Source: Steinernema hermaphroditum (Eukaryota > Nematoda > Chromadorea > Rhabditida > Steinernematidae). From it: DNA of 64,000 nt. Shown in pieces: positions 49,086 to 61,137 of the stretch. Where the stretch lies: contig CM059625.1 in NCBI GenBank assembly GCA_030435675.1, positions 9,610,001 through 9,674,000 on the forward strand, given 5' to 3'. The notes beneath the pieces are model-generated. The model made no database searches. It saw nothing but the letters and a program-made list of their open reading frames with translations, and was not told where the DNA came from. A program made the position numbers and the translations under genes. Position 1 is the stretch's first letter, and every line of letters begins with the position of its first letter.

Positions 49086-50735
49086 TTAGAAAGAGATGAA
49101 GGGATTTGTGGTGGATGCTGAACCGTTGTTTGCTGGCTGGGGTTGCAGTGGCAATGGCAGACCGTCTGGTCCGCGCTGAGCTCGCATCTCATTGAGCGTT
49201 GGGGAAGGACGTTGAGTCGCGGCAAAGGGATTCGTACTCGCTGTTGTACTCGTGTTTGATCCCAGCATGAAAGGGTTACTCGCTGAAAGGACATTGCCGT
49301 TCAGGTAGTTCGTAAGTGAGACAGAAGTACCTGGTTTAGGCTGGATGGTTGTAGCTCCCATAAGATTGTCCAGATTGACAAGAGCCGAGTTCTCGCCCAA
49401 GAAACTCTCCGGCGTCTTGCGCTGTTTAAGTGCTTCTGCATTAGAAGATGCGCTGACTGGTGTGGGAACAAGAACGGCAGAGGTGCTGGAGGATCCTGTA
49501 AGCGATTCCCATGGGTCGTTGGTTGCAGACGACGTCGCTGCAGTGGAACTCAAAAGCGAAGTAGAGTCTGAAGCAGGTGCAGAAGCGGCAGCTGGGGCGG
49601 GAGCCCACGGATCCAGAGAGGACGACGTATTGGTCAAATTCGGATAAACTGAAAAGTCGCACTTGTATACGATGCTGATGACAAACTGGTCGTACTTGGA
49701 CTGGTAGAGGTCACTGACGTTGAGTTAGGAGCAGGACTCCAAGGATCGGCAACAGGACCTCCCCAAGGATTGGAATTTGCTGGAACCACGGGCTCAGTCA
49801 CAGGTATACCAACACCAAGGGAGAGAAGGTCATCAATGGCACTTTGTGACAGTGTTGCTCCAGCTATCGGTGCTGAGTCTAGAGAAGTTGTCCTGTTCAT
49901 TTCCCTGCGACTTTCTTCCAGTGCAAGCTAAAGAACAGGACATGTAGGTGGATGTTCGGTGAAATAAGCGAAGGTACCTGGAGGCGAACAGCATCGCCCT
50001 TCCGCATTTCTTCTTCTTTTTCGCACTCCTCCTTGGAAAGGGCCATCGCGATCTGAAGCTGCATTTCCTCTTCACCTGCGCTTGACGGTCTTGCATCTTC
50101 AAATTCGGAGCCTGAAAGATTGGCCACTAATTGAAATGTTTTAGAGCGTCTTACTCAAGTCTGCACCTGTTTCAGATTTCCTCACTGTCCGAACTTTGCC
50201 ATCTGAAGAGATGCCGGAACCGTTTTGGATGAACCGTTTCCTGGTCAATTGGAAGCGAGCGCGTTCGTTTTTCAGACGCTCCTCATCGTATAACAATGAA
50301 ACCATCTGTTTTGCTTTCTCGCGCACATTCATTCCCTGATCGCGGTTGTCTTCGATATGTTGAAAGTCTTTTAAAGTTTCGATGCTGTAGATGTTTTCTC
50401 GACATTGTTGAGCAACTTTCTCGCTCCCGCATTTGATAAGATAGTCTAGGAGAACCAGACTTTTGTATACGTGACGCCAGTTCTTTCCGTGATCGTTCAG
50501 TCTTTTCCATAGCATTGACATGATTTCCGTAAACGACATGGGATTATGCGTGAGATCCGCAATTTCTGACATCAATGCTGTTGTGGGTCCCCATGGGTCG
50601 TTACTGCAATCAACGGTGATGTCACGTGTCAATCTGGAGTATGCGTTACCTGGTAGCTTCCCGTACTTTCACCTGCGCATCTGAGAAATTATAGGCAACA
50701 TTTTTAACTTGTCGCCTGATGGTGGATATGGACAT
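49086..50735 (-). CDS. epn-1: Epsin, endocytic clathrin adaptor
   Basis: Epsin bends membrane and brings ubiquitinated cargo into clathrin coats. Exons: 50650-50735, 50155-50603, 49978-50126, 49687-49927 and 49086-49648, giving 495 residues. The N-terminal ENTH domain is complete: MSISTIRRQVKNVAYNFSDA, VREATSNDPWGPT, WRHVYKSLVLLDYLIKCGSE and FQHIEDNRDQGMNVREKAKQ. Two ubiquitin-interacting motifs follow (EEEMQLQIAMALSKEE and RLQLALEESRRE). Then come a clathrin-box-like DDLLSLG, three DPW motifs for AP2 (VADPWSP, LDPWAPA, NDPWESL) and three NPF motifs for EH-domain proteins (ASNPFML, STNPFAA, TTNPFISF at the very end). The motif order is canonical. The fourth intron is only 38 nt. Confidence 0.97.
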
Positions 50736-52271
50736 TTCGTAGCAGACGGTCTTGTTGAACGGCTCTTAGTGGCTCCTACCCACCTGATGGAGAAAAAAAT
50801 ATATTACTTCGAATTGGCGCTCTGTCAAGGAGGAATTCTTGCACGCTCGTTCGACGAAGGTGTCGAAAATCGACCTACATAAAACGTACGATAAAAAGTG
50901 CGTAGAACGTGGAACACTTTCACGCAATACAGGAATTTAGGAAAAGCAGCGATACCTTACTAAACAAGTGCCAATCTCTTTACAAGTTAAACTCGAAAAA
51001 TATAGAGTTAACACGGAAAATCATTCAACACAGTCAGAATCGATCGAGAGCGACAGAGTCTGTGAATGAGAGCATGCGAACGACGAGACTGAGACGATAA
51101 GTACCATCGCACAATAGTAGCGGCAACAACTCTAGCAGTCGTCGTCCTGCTTGTGAGTCATGGGTGTAGGAACTTAGAACTGGTCTCTGTTGTCTCGCTG
51201 GCGCAGCCAAAAATCAATCAACAAAGCGTATAAGCCACTGGAACTCATTCTTCAGATTAAAATAAACAGCAACCCACAGCAGAAGGTCACACGAAGTAAT
51301 GAAGCATCGCTGTGCAACACGAAGCGAAGAAAAGTGAACCCTAGTTAATTCAGATCGAGGAAAAGGCATCGCTAATTTTTGGATACCCGAAATTTCGCTG
51401 AAACAAAAAGAATACGGAATATCGCATTGGAACAGTCGAAACGTCTCGACGCTCAAAACGCAGTTTGTGATTTCCCAAATTCATTAACCCGCACCAAATG
51501 CCAGACGACGGAAATCATGGCATCAAATATGATCAAAGCACTGCTAAATTCAACATCGAACTAATGCAGCCACTCTCAGCTGCTGTTGAACTGTCGTCAC
51601 GCCCTTCGTTTCATGAAACGCAGGCGCGCGCGGTTGTGTCGCGCCCGCATGCGTCTGCTCCGCTTACGGATTATTCCATCAACAGCCCAATGATATTCGG
51701 AACATATGTAACGTGCACTTCTCATAGGAATTGATCGGAAGCGATGTTAGTCCAGCTTTCGGTTATCCACTTGGATGTGTCCAAAAAAACTGCGGGTTCT
51801 GATGCGCCAGAGGCGAAAGTGTATGGAAAGTGTGTGCGACTCTCAGCGCGACGAACATATCGTAACCCTACGTGGAGCCGTTGTCAGAGACATGTGGCGC
51901 GGAAGCAAAATGTGCGATCGAGAGAAAGTGCAGGGCAGACGGAGCCCTCTGCTAGCTCATTTACTGTTGTGCGGGCGGTCAGTGCCCGGCGTCGACCTTC
52001 CGCCGTTGTGCACGACACGCCACGATGGCCTCCCTTCCAACGAGGCGATGGTCGCACAATCGTCGTTGTGATGTTGTGAATTGAACACGTCGACACTTTC
52101 ATATCTTAACCTGTTCCTTTACATTTTGATCGAACTAGTGTCTCCGGTGCCAAGATAGGTTTCAGCGGTGTTTTGAGTGGCGTACTTATGTTAATAATCA
52201 CGAGCGAGCTACATACAGTGTCGTCGAAATCCATGAATATTTACCATGACGCACTTCAGGGTACATCCGAG
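50736..52271. other. Divergent intergenic region, epsin and KDEL receptor
   Basis: Both genes are transcribed outwards from here. A CpG-rich block at about 51600-52070 gives overlapping open frames on both strands, without domains, and looks like promoter or 5' UTR sequence of the KDEL receptor gene. The left part is AT-rich with no coding signal. Confidence 0.5.
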
Positions 52272-53229
52272 ATGAATATTTTTCGCCTTGCTGCCGACTT
52301 AGCACATTTGGTGGCTATCATAATATTGCTGGCAAAGATCTGGAAGACCCGATCATGCGCAGGTTGGCGTTTGGTATGCCGTTGACGACAAGAACATTAA
52401 GTTTCCAGGTATCTCCGGACGATCTCAAATTTTGTTTGCTACGGTTTTCGCATCGCGATACTTGGATTTGTTCACTAACTTCATCTCACTCTACAACTCC
52501 GCAATGAAGGTAACAGACACCTTTCCTTCCATCGCTACAGGTCTGAATGAGATCTGGATCCTGTAGCCTTATATTTCCTAAAAAAACTGATCTTGGTTTC
52601 ACTTTCTCATCGGAGTATCGATAATCTTTTATCCATGTTTTAGCTGTTCTTCCTCGGCACGTCGTTTGGTACGCTGTACCTCATGTGGATGAAATTTAAG
52701 GCCACTTATGATCGGTATGTCAACCAAAAGATTTGCATCAAACGGTGTTCACTTAAGGAATCACGATACATTCCGCGTTGAGATCCTTCTGCTTCCATGC
52801 CTTCTTCTTGCTCTTGTCATCAACCACGAGTTTTCGTTCATGGAGGTAAGCTCGAACTACAACTCGCAGTCTATTCTACTGTTGTAATATCCAGGTCTTG
52901 TGGACGTTCAGTATCTACCTTGAATCCGTTGCCATCATGCCTCAGTTGTTCATGCTGTCCAGAACGGGTACCGCCGAAACTATTACAGCTCACTATTTAT
53001 TCGCTCTTGGATCATACCGTGGATTGTACATCTTCAACTGGATTTACCGATACTACACCGAAGCCTTCTTCGACCCAATCGCAGTTGTCGCCGGCATTGT
53101 GCAGACCGTGCTCTACGCCGACTTCTTCTACTTGTATGTTACAAGAGGTACGTGATTTCACATCGCATTATTGTACAAGGTCTGCTTTCAGTACTGAAGC
53201 AGCATCGAAACATTGAACTTCCTGCGTAA
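52272..53229 (+). CDS. erd-2: KDEL receptor (ER lumen protein-retaining receptor)
   Basis: This seven-span receptor binds C-terminal KDEL-type signals in the Golgi and returns ER proteins through COPI vesicles. Exons: 52272-52362, 52409-52509, 52644-52714, 52758-52845, 52895-53147 and 53192-53229, giving 213 residues against 212 in vertebrates. Conserved stretches are [99 protein letters not shown] and [16 protein letters not shown]. The C-terminus ends IELPA like human KDELR (SLPA). The start is the Met used throughout the family. Poly(A) signal at 53381. Confidence 0.98.
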
Positions 53230-53989
53230 TCTCCCGAAATTTCTGATAAAAAGGGTAACATTTTAAGAAGAATTCTTTATTTCTCCGTGACTGTTACGAG
53301 AATATTAGATTGGCCTGTTTGGCATGCTTCTTCGTGGTGGATGTGTGGTTTGTATTTATTTATTTATTATCGACGGTTGCAATAAACAATTGCTTTTGCG
53401 CATAAGAATGGCGAGGAACAGCCAGTTAAAGCTCTTTGGGTTTTGTCACATTGGCTAGGAATTGACCAGAACGGTTATTGTTCCCCGCTGGCCTATAGAA
53501 TGCTACAATAACTTGATGGTTTTTTAATGACGAATCGTCGCGTTTCGATTTACGCACACGCTTCGTGCAATTTTCGTTGGCGTCGTTCTCCATATCGTCA
53601 TCTGGTACCCGTGCACTTCCGACTCCAATCTGAAACACAAGTTCGTTGTGTCTTTTTGCGGCTCACCAAGTCCATTTTACATCTAATTACATTTGGCCAG
53701 CGATCACCTATCCGGTGGATAGCGCCAAATTTTATACACTTGAAGTAAAGTGAGTGTTGTTGTGCATTCGCGTTTCTGAACTTGCTCGGCTGTTCTGACG
53801 CTTATTTGCAATAAATTGAATCGTTTCAAATTGGATTTTCGTCTTGTGAGTGAGTGAAAGTGGCTAATGATGAGGAAAGTGGACTACATTTTAAGTTTTG
53901 TGCTTCATATCGTTAGCTGAAATGTCACAATCTCACATAGAGACAATTCGCTGTGAACCTGGTGTCCAAAGAAAAATTTTGTCGCGACA
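53230..53989. other. Convergent 3' region, KDEL receptor and CAP gene
   Basis: A plus-strand AATAAA at 53381-53386 serves the KDEL receptor. No coding signal recognised. Confidence 0.5.
53381..53386 (+). promoter_or_regulatory. Poly(A) signal AATAAA
   Basis: It lies about 150 nt after the KDEL receptor stop codon. Confidence 0.6.
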
Positions 53990-54824
53990 TTATATTGATT
54001 TCAGCTGCGTCTTGGCCAAGCGCTCGTGAAAGGTTTCGCGTTTCCTTCTTGGATATCCACTTCCACTCTTTGGAGGAATGAGCCACATGGTAACCGAGTT
54101 CGAAAACATCCACTTTTGCGGCCACTCGGCGTATTTCCATTTAGGAACTTGGCGCTGAGCCTATCTTATCCATTTTCGAAACTGGTGGCAAATCTTGCAT
54201 TACGGTAGTTTAGAGTCGTTGACAAAGTAGTCCATTCTACATAACGAGCGAATGTACATAGAGAGTACATTTAATTGGCGGATGTGGAGATGATTTCGTC
54301 ATAAGTAATTACCTCTTTAGTTGCTTTCCAAACAATTTGTGTGAAGTAGTTTGTGCCCGCTTGCCAACCTGGGGTTTCGTACTCATACTTTTCGTGTTCT
54401 CCGTACCAATGCTGAACCGCCTTCTCTGGCGGAATATCGAGTGGAAAAAAGGTGATGTTTTCTCCAATGCCTGCCTCAGCAATGTTAGCATTTGGAAAGC
54501 AGCGTCGACCAACCTGGAATCTCGCAATAGCTCAAGTGCCGCTTCCGTGCAAGCTTCTCTGCCCACTGCTGCGCGAGTTCACAGAGTTCTCCGTCGAGTT
54601 GCAGATCGGGCGCGCCGTGCTGAAAACAGCTAATTAAATGCAATCACACTCATCTCTTTCTCTGTATAGTTTGATGGAATACACAGAATATGGTGAGGGA
54701 ACGCAAGGACATTAATGTGGAAAATGCATAACGGCGATATAAAGAGACAATTAGTTGGATCACTTACTTGTCTTCGATATGTATTATGCGCCGAAATAAA
54801 GTTCTCCACGAACGTCGAATCCAT
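53990..54824 (-). CDS. CAP/SCP-domain protein, GAPR-1 (GLIPR2) type
   Basis: CAP proteins share a small alpha-beta-alpha fold; the GAPR-1 branch is non-secreted and peripheral to the Golgi. Exons: 54768-54824, 54514-54619, 54313-54470 and 53990-54160, giving 163 residues, close to GAPR-1 (154). There is no signal peptide: the protein opens MDSTFVENFISAHNTYRRQH, directly into helix 1. LAQQWAEKLARKRHLSYCEI, GIGENITFFP (CAP GENI motif) and NYFTQIVWKATKE (CAP TQxVW motif) follow. The last exon keeps phase but is diverged: where GAPR-1 has GVG...VVARYFPAGN, this reads VTMWLIPPKSGSG and ends in a basic tail, so its 3' exon is less certain than the others. Confidence 0.88.
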
Positions 54825-55741
54825 CAGACGCCTTTCAACCGAATGGTGGGACGCCAGAAAGCGCCTGCTCGCTCCTCCTCCAAATACGAAGATGATCGAT
54901 CTGCTTATGCCCTGCGATGGGCGAGATGCTGGAAAACGAACGAGGGGCGTAAACCAATTGAATAAACAGTTTATTATGTGATGATCACGATAAATAGCAC
55001 TCGCCTTCGAAACCGCCGGATCGAACTGCCCTCTTCAGCAACGCTAGTCTTATGATAAGTGAACACTTACACTGAGAGAACGCATTTCGACAAACGTTTC
55101 ATTTAACCGAACATACAAAACCCTTTACAATGAGTGAAAGCAAAACGAAAGGCAGGCGAAGACTTCGCCACTTTTAGGCATCATAGCAATAGTCAACTGG
55201 CATGCGTTCTAGACTACGGCAAAAGGCGTAAACAAAACAATTTAAAATATGAAGTAAACAAATGATAGAACGGCGTCAAACATGGTATCGCGAGACCAAA
55301 CTGCATAGAAAAGAGAACTCCTTTTGGCAGCCAGTGGAAACTAAAAGTGAAGGAGGACGTTTATTATTATGAGTAAGCTGGAAGATCAGGGATGATGGGA
55401 AGTGGAAGGAAACAACGACTATTATAACATGTTGCTTATAATTTTTATAATATTTATCGGGCGACACTCGAAATTAAAGCTTTCCGAAGACGCGCCATTT
55501 AAATAACTCGCATTGCTTGAAGCGACAGAAACTCTTAATCGCTGTGCTTGCGACACTAAGCACTTTTAGAATTGAATGCACTTGTTACAGACACTCGATA
55601 AAACGGAGACGCATTTGCACACGACATCTAGGCTATAGGACGGGGCTAGGATGGGCAACAGAGTGGGGCAGTTACGCTGCAAAGTTCTCAGGCAATCGCA
55701 AAACATATCACTGGCAACAAAGCGAAGCTAATGCTGCCAAT
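54825..55741. other. Gap between the CAP gene and unc-115
   Basis: Both flanking genes are on the minus strand. It should hold the CAP gene promoter and the unc-115 3' UTR; a minus-strand AATAAA at 55360-55365 is about 380 nt beyond the unc-115 stop. Nothing else recognised. Confidence 0.5.
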
Positions 55742-58700
55742 TCAGAAGAGCTTGAGTTTTCTTTTCAGGTTGATTCGCTTCCACTCTGGCAACTTGTAAA
55801 ACTCGATAGGTGTCATGCTGAACAGATCTTCGAATTCTTCGCGGTTCAAATGCCGTTCCAGATGTTGTCGATCAACGTCGTCAGGAAGCTTCTTGTTGGT
55901 CGTTTGCAACTCGATGAGAGGGTATGCCTTCACGGGCTTGCTCATATCGGGCAAAGAACTACGCAAAGCTGCTGGCACTTGAGCAGTACGAGGACCCGCA
56001 GTCGAAGAACTGCGAGCCGCGTATCCAGCAGGGAGAGTTCCCGATGGCGCGGTGCTGAGCGAATCTAAATATCCGTTTTATGACAGTAATTTGCAAATGC
56101 CCATTACGTTCTGAGTAATGAGAACTTATAGTCGTGTCGAGGTTCTCCATTGACAAATTGTGGCCGTACTGGTATCCGTTGGGAAGAGTGGCGGCTCTGC
56201 CGCCTTCACTGAGCGATGCCGGAACATGGAAGAATGGAATGCTTGTGGTAGCTGCTTTGTCTCGACCTTGCCAGGCCATCCATGGCTTTGGCCGGTTCAA
56301 GTGACGCGATGGTGCTAAAAACGAGCACCTAATCATCTCTCAACTGGCAGTTGTTTTGTTTGTGGCGAGCAAAGCAATACATCTACACTCGTTTGTTTTG
56401 AACGTCCACAAAGCGGACAGAGTGATTGAGAGCTTCCACAGCTCTCATTCTGACTTTTCCCAAAGCATCTCTTTGAAAAAACAGCGCAAGCAAAACTAGT
56501 AGCTGAAAGAACTTACATGCGTTTATAGGAGTATCATATCGAAATCGCAACTGAGGCATCTTCTTCGCGGAAGGTGTCCGACTCGCATTACGTGGGTCCC
56601 AATGCAAAGGTAGCCTGAATGAATATCAATTAGCACATGTGTTATGCCCCGTGGCGTTGCCTTTGTTTTTTTTGGCTTTCTTCAATGTTCTGCTTGATAA
56701 CGTGAGCGATACTGGAGTCTTTGTCGAATTTGTCCAATTGTTCCACATTCTTTTTTATCTTTTCCTCGTCCATCCGTCCACCGTCAGAGTAATCATCTTC
56801 GTCATCGTCGTTCTCAATCGATGAGGATGAGAGGCGGCGTTTAAGCTCTGCAAGGCTTACTTACAAACGGGAAAATAGAATTTGATATTGAAGCATGTCT
56901 GTCTATTCAATTAGGAGCAGAAAGTCTGCGGCCGAAATAATCGTTTTACCTTCAACGGCGTAGGGATACGGGGGCGCCGGGAAATCATCCCTTTCGATGG
57001 CCGGAATCTCATCGGGGGCCGGGGCATGACCGGCAGGATAGTGGGCCATTTCGATCGGTTCCTCATTATCCATGTGAGGCGACTTGGCTCGCGGAGTTGT
57101 TCTTTCCAAATCCTCAGCTGAAAAATTTGGTTATCTTTAAAAATTTGAAACCACCTCTTACTCAGTCTTTGCATTCCTGTTTTAAGCATCGAGAGCCGTG
57201 ATTTCCGAATCTTGATAGGAGCTGTAACTAAGGGTGTCACGAACAAAACATATTCGAATCTGAAGTCACCTTGAGGAGTGTGAAACTGCGCTGGCTGCGG
57301 AGGGTGCGGTGCAATTGGATGCTTCAGATACGTTTGTTCAGCTTCGGGGAGCAGATACATGTACGTTAAATGCTGACCGAATTGAGTTTGGTATTTGGGC
57401 CCTGGTCGCGCACGGAGACTTCCATTTTTCGGTGATGGCTAAACATTAAACATATAACATTCACATTCTGAAGCGAGGTGTATCTAATGGAAAGGTTTTA
57501 GGAACGTCGATAAATTTCGACCAACAAATACGAGGTAATTTTGTGATATTAGCAAAAACTGAAGAGCTGAAGTAGAGTTGTTCACATACAGCAAGATTCT
57601 CAGTGACACGTGAGTGTTCGCAATCCGGATGCCAGATTTCATCTCCTTGCATGTACATCTCCGCGCCATCTCCGAAGTGGTTGCCACATCTGCTGCATCG
57701 TGCGCATGTCGGATGGAATTTGTATATTCCAGCCTATAATGAGTTGCTTGTAATCCCCACACATATGTTGTCGCCAGTATACCTGGAGCACTTTTCCAGC
57801 TATAAATTTGTCACATTCGTAACATTTAACTCCGTGTTTCACATTGTAGTCTCGAAGACAGAGTGGTTTGCCTTCGTGAGTCATGTATTCGCCTTGAAGA
57901 ACAGCGTCGCATTCTGCACACTTGAAACACCAGACATGCCAAGATTGGTCAAGCGCCAACAGAACTTGTCCAGTGTGAAGTGGCTGGTCGCATGCGGCAC
58001 AGGCTGAAACAGTTTTTTTGCAGAGCTCCCAATCGATTTTCCATTTGCGTCTCCGAAGAGAATTTTTCGAGCTTCCGCTATCGAGCTTTTAAATGGATGT
58101 GAGCGCATTGACCCTTTTGGTTCCGGTTCGCATTATGTTCCTCACAAAAGTCCATCTGTCCTTAGGACTAAAAGGGAAGGCGCGCTCAATCGATGGTGTT
58201 TATTGAACAGGGCGGATGGGTGCGCATGTGCGTTTGGACAAAGGCTCGAAATGTGGAGACAACTGGCACGGCGAGGACGCCGATTCCATTTATTTCTCGT
58301 ATGGTCACAAAAGGAATATGCACTAATTGAATTTGAACAGACCCGTTTGTGGTGTAACTAATGAAATACACTGGACTTTTTGAATATCAGTTCGAACAGT
58401 GGATTGTGTAAGAGAACTCACTACGCGAAATTCAGAACACTTGTCAAAAACCGGTCACAGTTCCCACTTGCTCACCTGTAGGAGAAGCTAACGGAGGTGA
58501 TGGCAACTCCTCGTGCCTCTCAACTTTCGGCTGTTCCGCTACAACGTTGAGGGGAGAAGAAACGGATCGATAGTCATCAGGACACAGAAGTGTACCATCA
58601 GGAGACGTGAAAAATCCTGTTTCCGTAAGCGGTCGGGAACATTCTGTGACAATCAATAACAGTGCGAACTCTGGCTGTACACAAAACTTACTATTGCATT

Positions 58701-59011
58701 GAAAGCACGCAATGTGGATGTATTTTTCTGCTTCTGTCTTGAATATATCACCTGTGCATTTCTTTTTGCAGATGAAGCACTTCTTTCCTAAAGAGTAAAC
58801 ATCATAATTACATTTTGCGAGAGTTACTTCGTTATCAGCCAACATTTACCGCCCCTTCCGGTTGTATTTACTTTATCGGCTACTGAATGTTTTTTTACGA
58901 AAAAGAGATGTGATCGAAACGTCCCTGATCATTGCACCGTTGTTTCCAATCAGAATACATTGAATGGAAGCAAAGTTGGTGCACTTTTCCCTGAAGGAAA
59001 CACTTACCCAT
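55742..59011 (-). CDS. unc-115: UNC-115/abLIM actin-binding LIM and villin-headpiece protein
   Basis: UNC-115 binds actin filaments and acts downstream of Rac in axon guidance. The first coding exon (59008-59011, ATG G) splices to the acceptor at about 58790, giving MGKKCFICKKKC. Three LIM domains follow: CFICKKKCTGDIF to LLCPDDY; CAACDQPLHTGQVLLALDQS to PLCLRDY; and CYECDKFIAG through YKFHPTCARCSRCGNHFGDG. Nematode UNC-115 also has three, where vertebrate abLIM has four. The abLIM-specific block QFGQHLTYMYLLPEAEQTYL comes next, then Pro-rich linkers and a C-terminal villin headpiece (DRQHLERHLNREEFEDLFSM, then FYKLPEWKRINLKRKLKLF). The frame is also open upstream to an ATG at 59209 through CpG-rich sequence, so a longer N-terminus is possible. 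Confidence 0.94.
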
Positions 59012-59724
59012 GGCGAAGAAGCCGGCGGGACCAGTCGATGAGCCAACGAGATCGAAACGATTGTTTGTTGGTGTGCGCTGGGTTGGAGAGCTGGCGGGGA
59101 GTGAAGGACGACACTGCGCCCGCAACGACGTCGGCGGCAGTGATGGCTGGCGTCGTCGATTGGGCGCGGGTCCGCGACCACAGAGATGGAGTCGTTTGCA
59201 GCGGCGCAACAGCAGCCATCGACCGTCGGCGTCCGCTGTTATATATTTGTTTGTTTCTCTCGCAACACTCTCAGTTCGAATGTGCCTGTTCCTCAGGATT
59301 CAGTTCCCCTTTTACTTCGTCCATCTCCTCTCTAAGTGAAAGTTCTATCGCCTCTCAATCGCCAAATCGCCTGCGGTCATAGTGCCGTTCGCCTGTGTCG
59401 TTTCTTGGCTGTCGATCCGTGTGAAGCGCTTTACTGACAACAGCTTCGGCATTTGACGCATCTGCGTCCGTATCGAGTGGCACTAGCTACATTCTTTTTT
59501 TCCTTGCGGTTGAGCAGACCAGTTTATTTTTTTTCGTAAACTTTCAAACTGCTCTACACGTGATCGGCACTCCGTAAAGTGATTTGACTACACGCACTTA
59601 AATCATTGCGAAAACATTTCGATCTTACACAAAATACAATTTCCCTACGGAATTGCGGAATTTTCATTCGTGAATGGTTTACTTAAAAAGTAGTAGTCTC
59701 CATGGGGAAATGGAAGGGATACAT
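59012..59724. other. Upstream region of unc-115 and 3' flank of the CRAL-TRIO gene
   Basis: CpG-rich at 59020-59230, with open frames on both strands and a TATATATTTG run near 59240. A minus-strand AATAAA at 59523-59528 is 197 nt beyond the CRAL-TRIO/GOLD stop codon. Confidence 0.5.
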
Positions 59725-61137
59725 TCAAACAATCGGGATATCGCAACTGACGGACGGACAGCCTTCGCACCACAAAAAGATCTGTACAGTAATTGAACTG
59801 AAGCGATTGTGGTTTTTAAACACTAAGTTGTAATCATCGTCGGCATCCGAGCAATGCAACACGTCTTCGTCGTCGCATTCAGTGGTGATCATCTTTAAGC
59901 AAGGATACACTTGTTCGTCATCTAAATACGTTAGTAGAGACAAAATGAAGGGGGCACCCAAACCTTTGAGAATGACGAATTCGAGCTGGTCGCTTACAGA
60001 GAACTGCCATGCAATGATGTTTTGCCCGTTCAGTTCTTTCGGTGCGCAACGCATTTTGCATTGAGAGTTTGCCTTAATGGACACAGAAGTCATCGTTGGA
60101 GCATCGATTCCGAGCATGGTCCAAACTGTTCCATTCTTGTAGAACAGCTCTGGAGTCACTCTCTTGATTTCATTGCAGCAATCGGTTCTCTCAGTGTACT
60201 CCAAATCCTGTGATTTACTGTTCACAACTGTTATCAAACGAATTCTTTACCATGCGTTTCCCGCCAAATGCCACAGGGATTACATCTTCGTGAAGTATTT
60301 CCTTTATGGAGTCATTTCGATTAAAATGAATTAGTTTTTGCTGCTTCTCTTTCAAGAGGAATTTAGCGACTTTCCAAATGACGCCCAAAAAGAAGGGAGA
60401 GTTGACAACAACAATATGCTGAATCATGTCTGGGTAATTGTCCTCCCATATAAGAGCACGGGCTTTGAAAACCTGAACAAGCATATAGATTCGATAAAAC
60501 CTTAGACAGAGCCTATGCACGTACCTTATTGCAATTGCTTAGTGGATTGATGTGATTGGAAATATGCAAGGGGCCCATGTCAAATATGCAAATTCCATGG
60601 CTAGGCTTTCCGCTTTCTCGCTCTTGTTTCAGAATTGTTTGAAGTACAAGCTCGCAGCAGGTGAAGAACACTTTGAGATACTTGCCCACTGGGTACGTGT
60701 ATGTGACCTACAAAAAAAACGTCTTCATTACGGAATACTGGCACTGTAGCTACATGTTTGTCTATCTCTCCACTTTCGACGAACACGATGCCATTGTCCT
60801 TTTCGTTAACGACGGGTCCAATCTTCGACATTCCAAAATACTGCAAGATGTCACGATGCTCCTAGAATCAGAAAATGTTTTGGTACAATAGGTGTGCAAA
60901 ATCTACCTGCTTATTGTAGAATGACTCCATAAAGCCGGGCTCATCAAATCCCATGACTTTCCGATTTTTGAGGTAGCTGTCAAACTTTTCAGTGATGACG
61001 GCCAAATTCCTTCCATGGCCATTCCACCAGCGGCGCAAGTTAAAGTCCGTATCGAGGAGTGCTGGAATTCGTCCCTTAAAAGCTTGTCGAATCTGCCCAA
61101 CACCAGCAAGCTCGTCGGTGGATAGAAATTCTGACAT
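59725..61137 (-). CDS. CRAL-TRIO and GOLD domain protein (Sec14-like)
   Basis: Such proteins carry hydrophobic ligands through the CRAL-TRIO (Sec14) domain and pair it with a Golgi-dynamics GOLD domain, like animal SEC14L proteins and nematode CTG proteins. Exons: 60907-61137, 60754-60861, 60525-60707, 60251-60472 and 59725-60207, all phase 0, giving 408 residues. The CRAL-TRIO N-lobe has LLDTDFNLRRWWNGHGRNLA. The ligand domain shows GICIFDMGPLHISNHINPLS, WEDNYPDMIQHIVVVNSPFF and LHEDVIPVAFGGKRM, the typical Sec14 order. The GOLD domain is Cys-rich, with CKMRCAPKELNGQNIIAWQF and a C-terminal IQIFLWC-like strand. The start MSEFLSTDEL lies just after a TTTTTTAG acceptor, so there may be a 5' UTR intron. 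No signal peptide, so cytosolic. Confidence 0.93.

Noticed and set aside
49649..49670. A 22-nt intron at the same acceptor in epsin
   Set aside because: It leads into the wrong frame. The 38-nt choice joins in phase and gives the DPW- and NPF-containing C-terminus.
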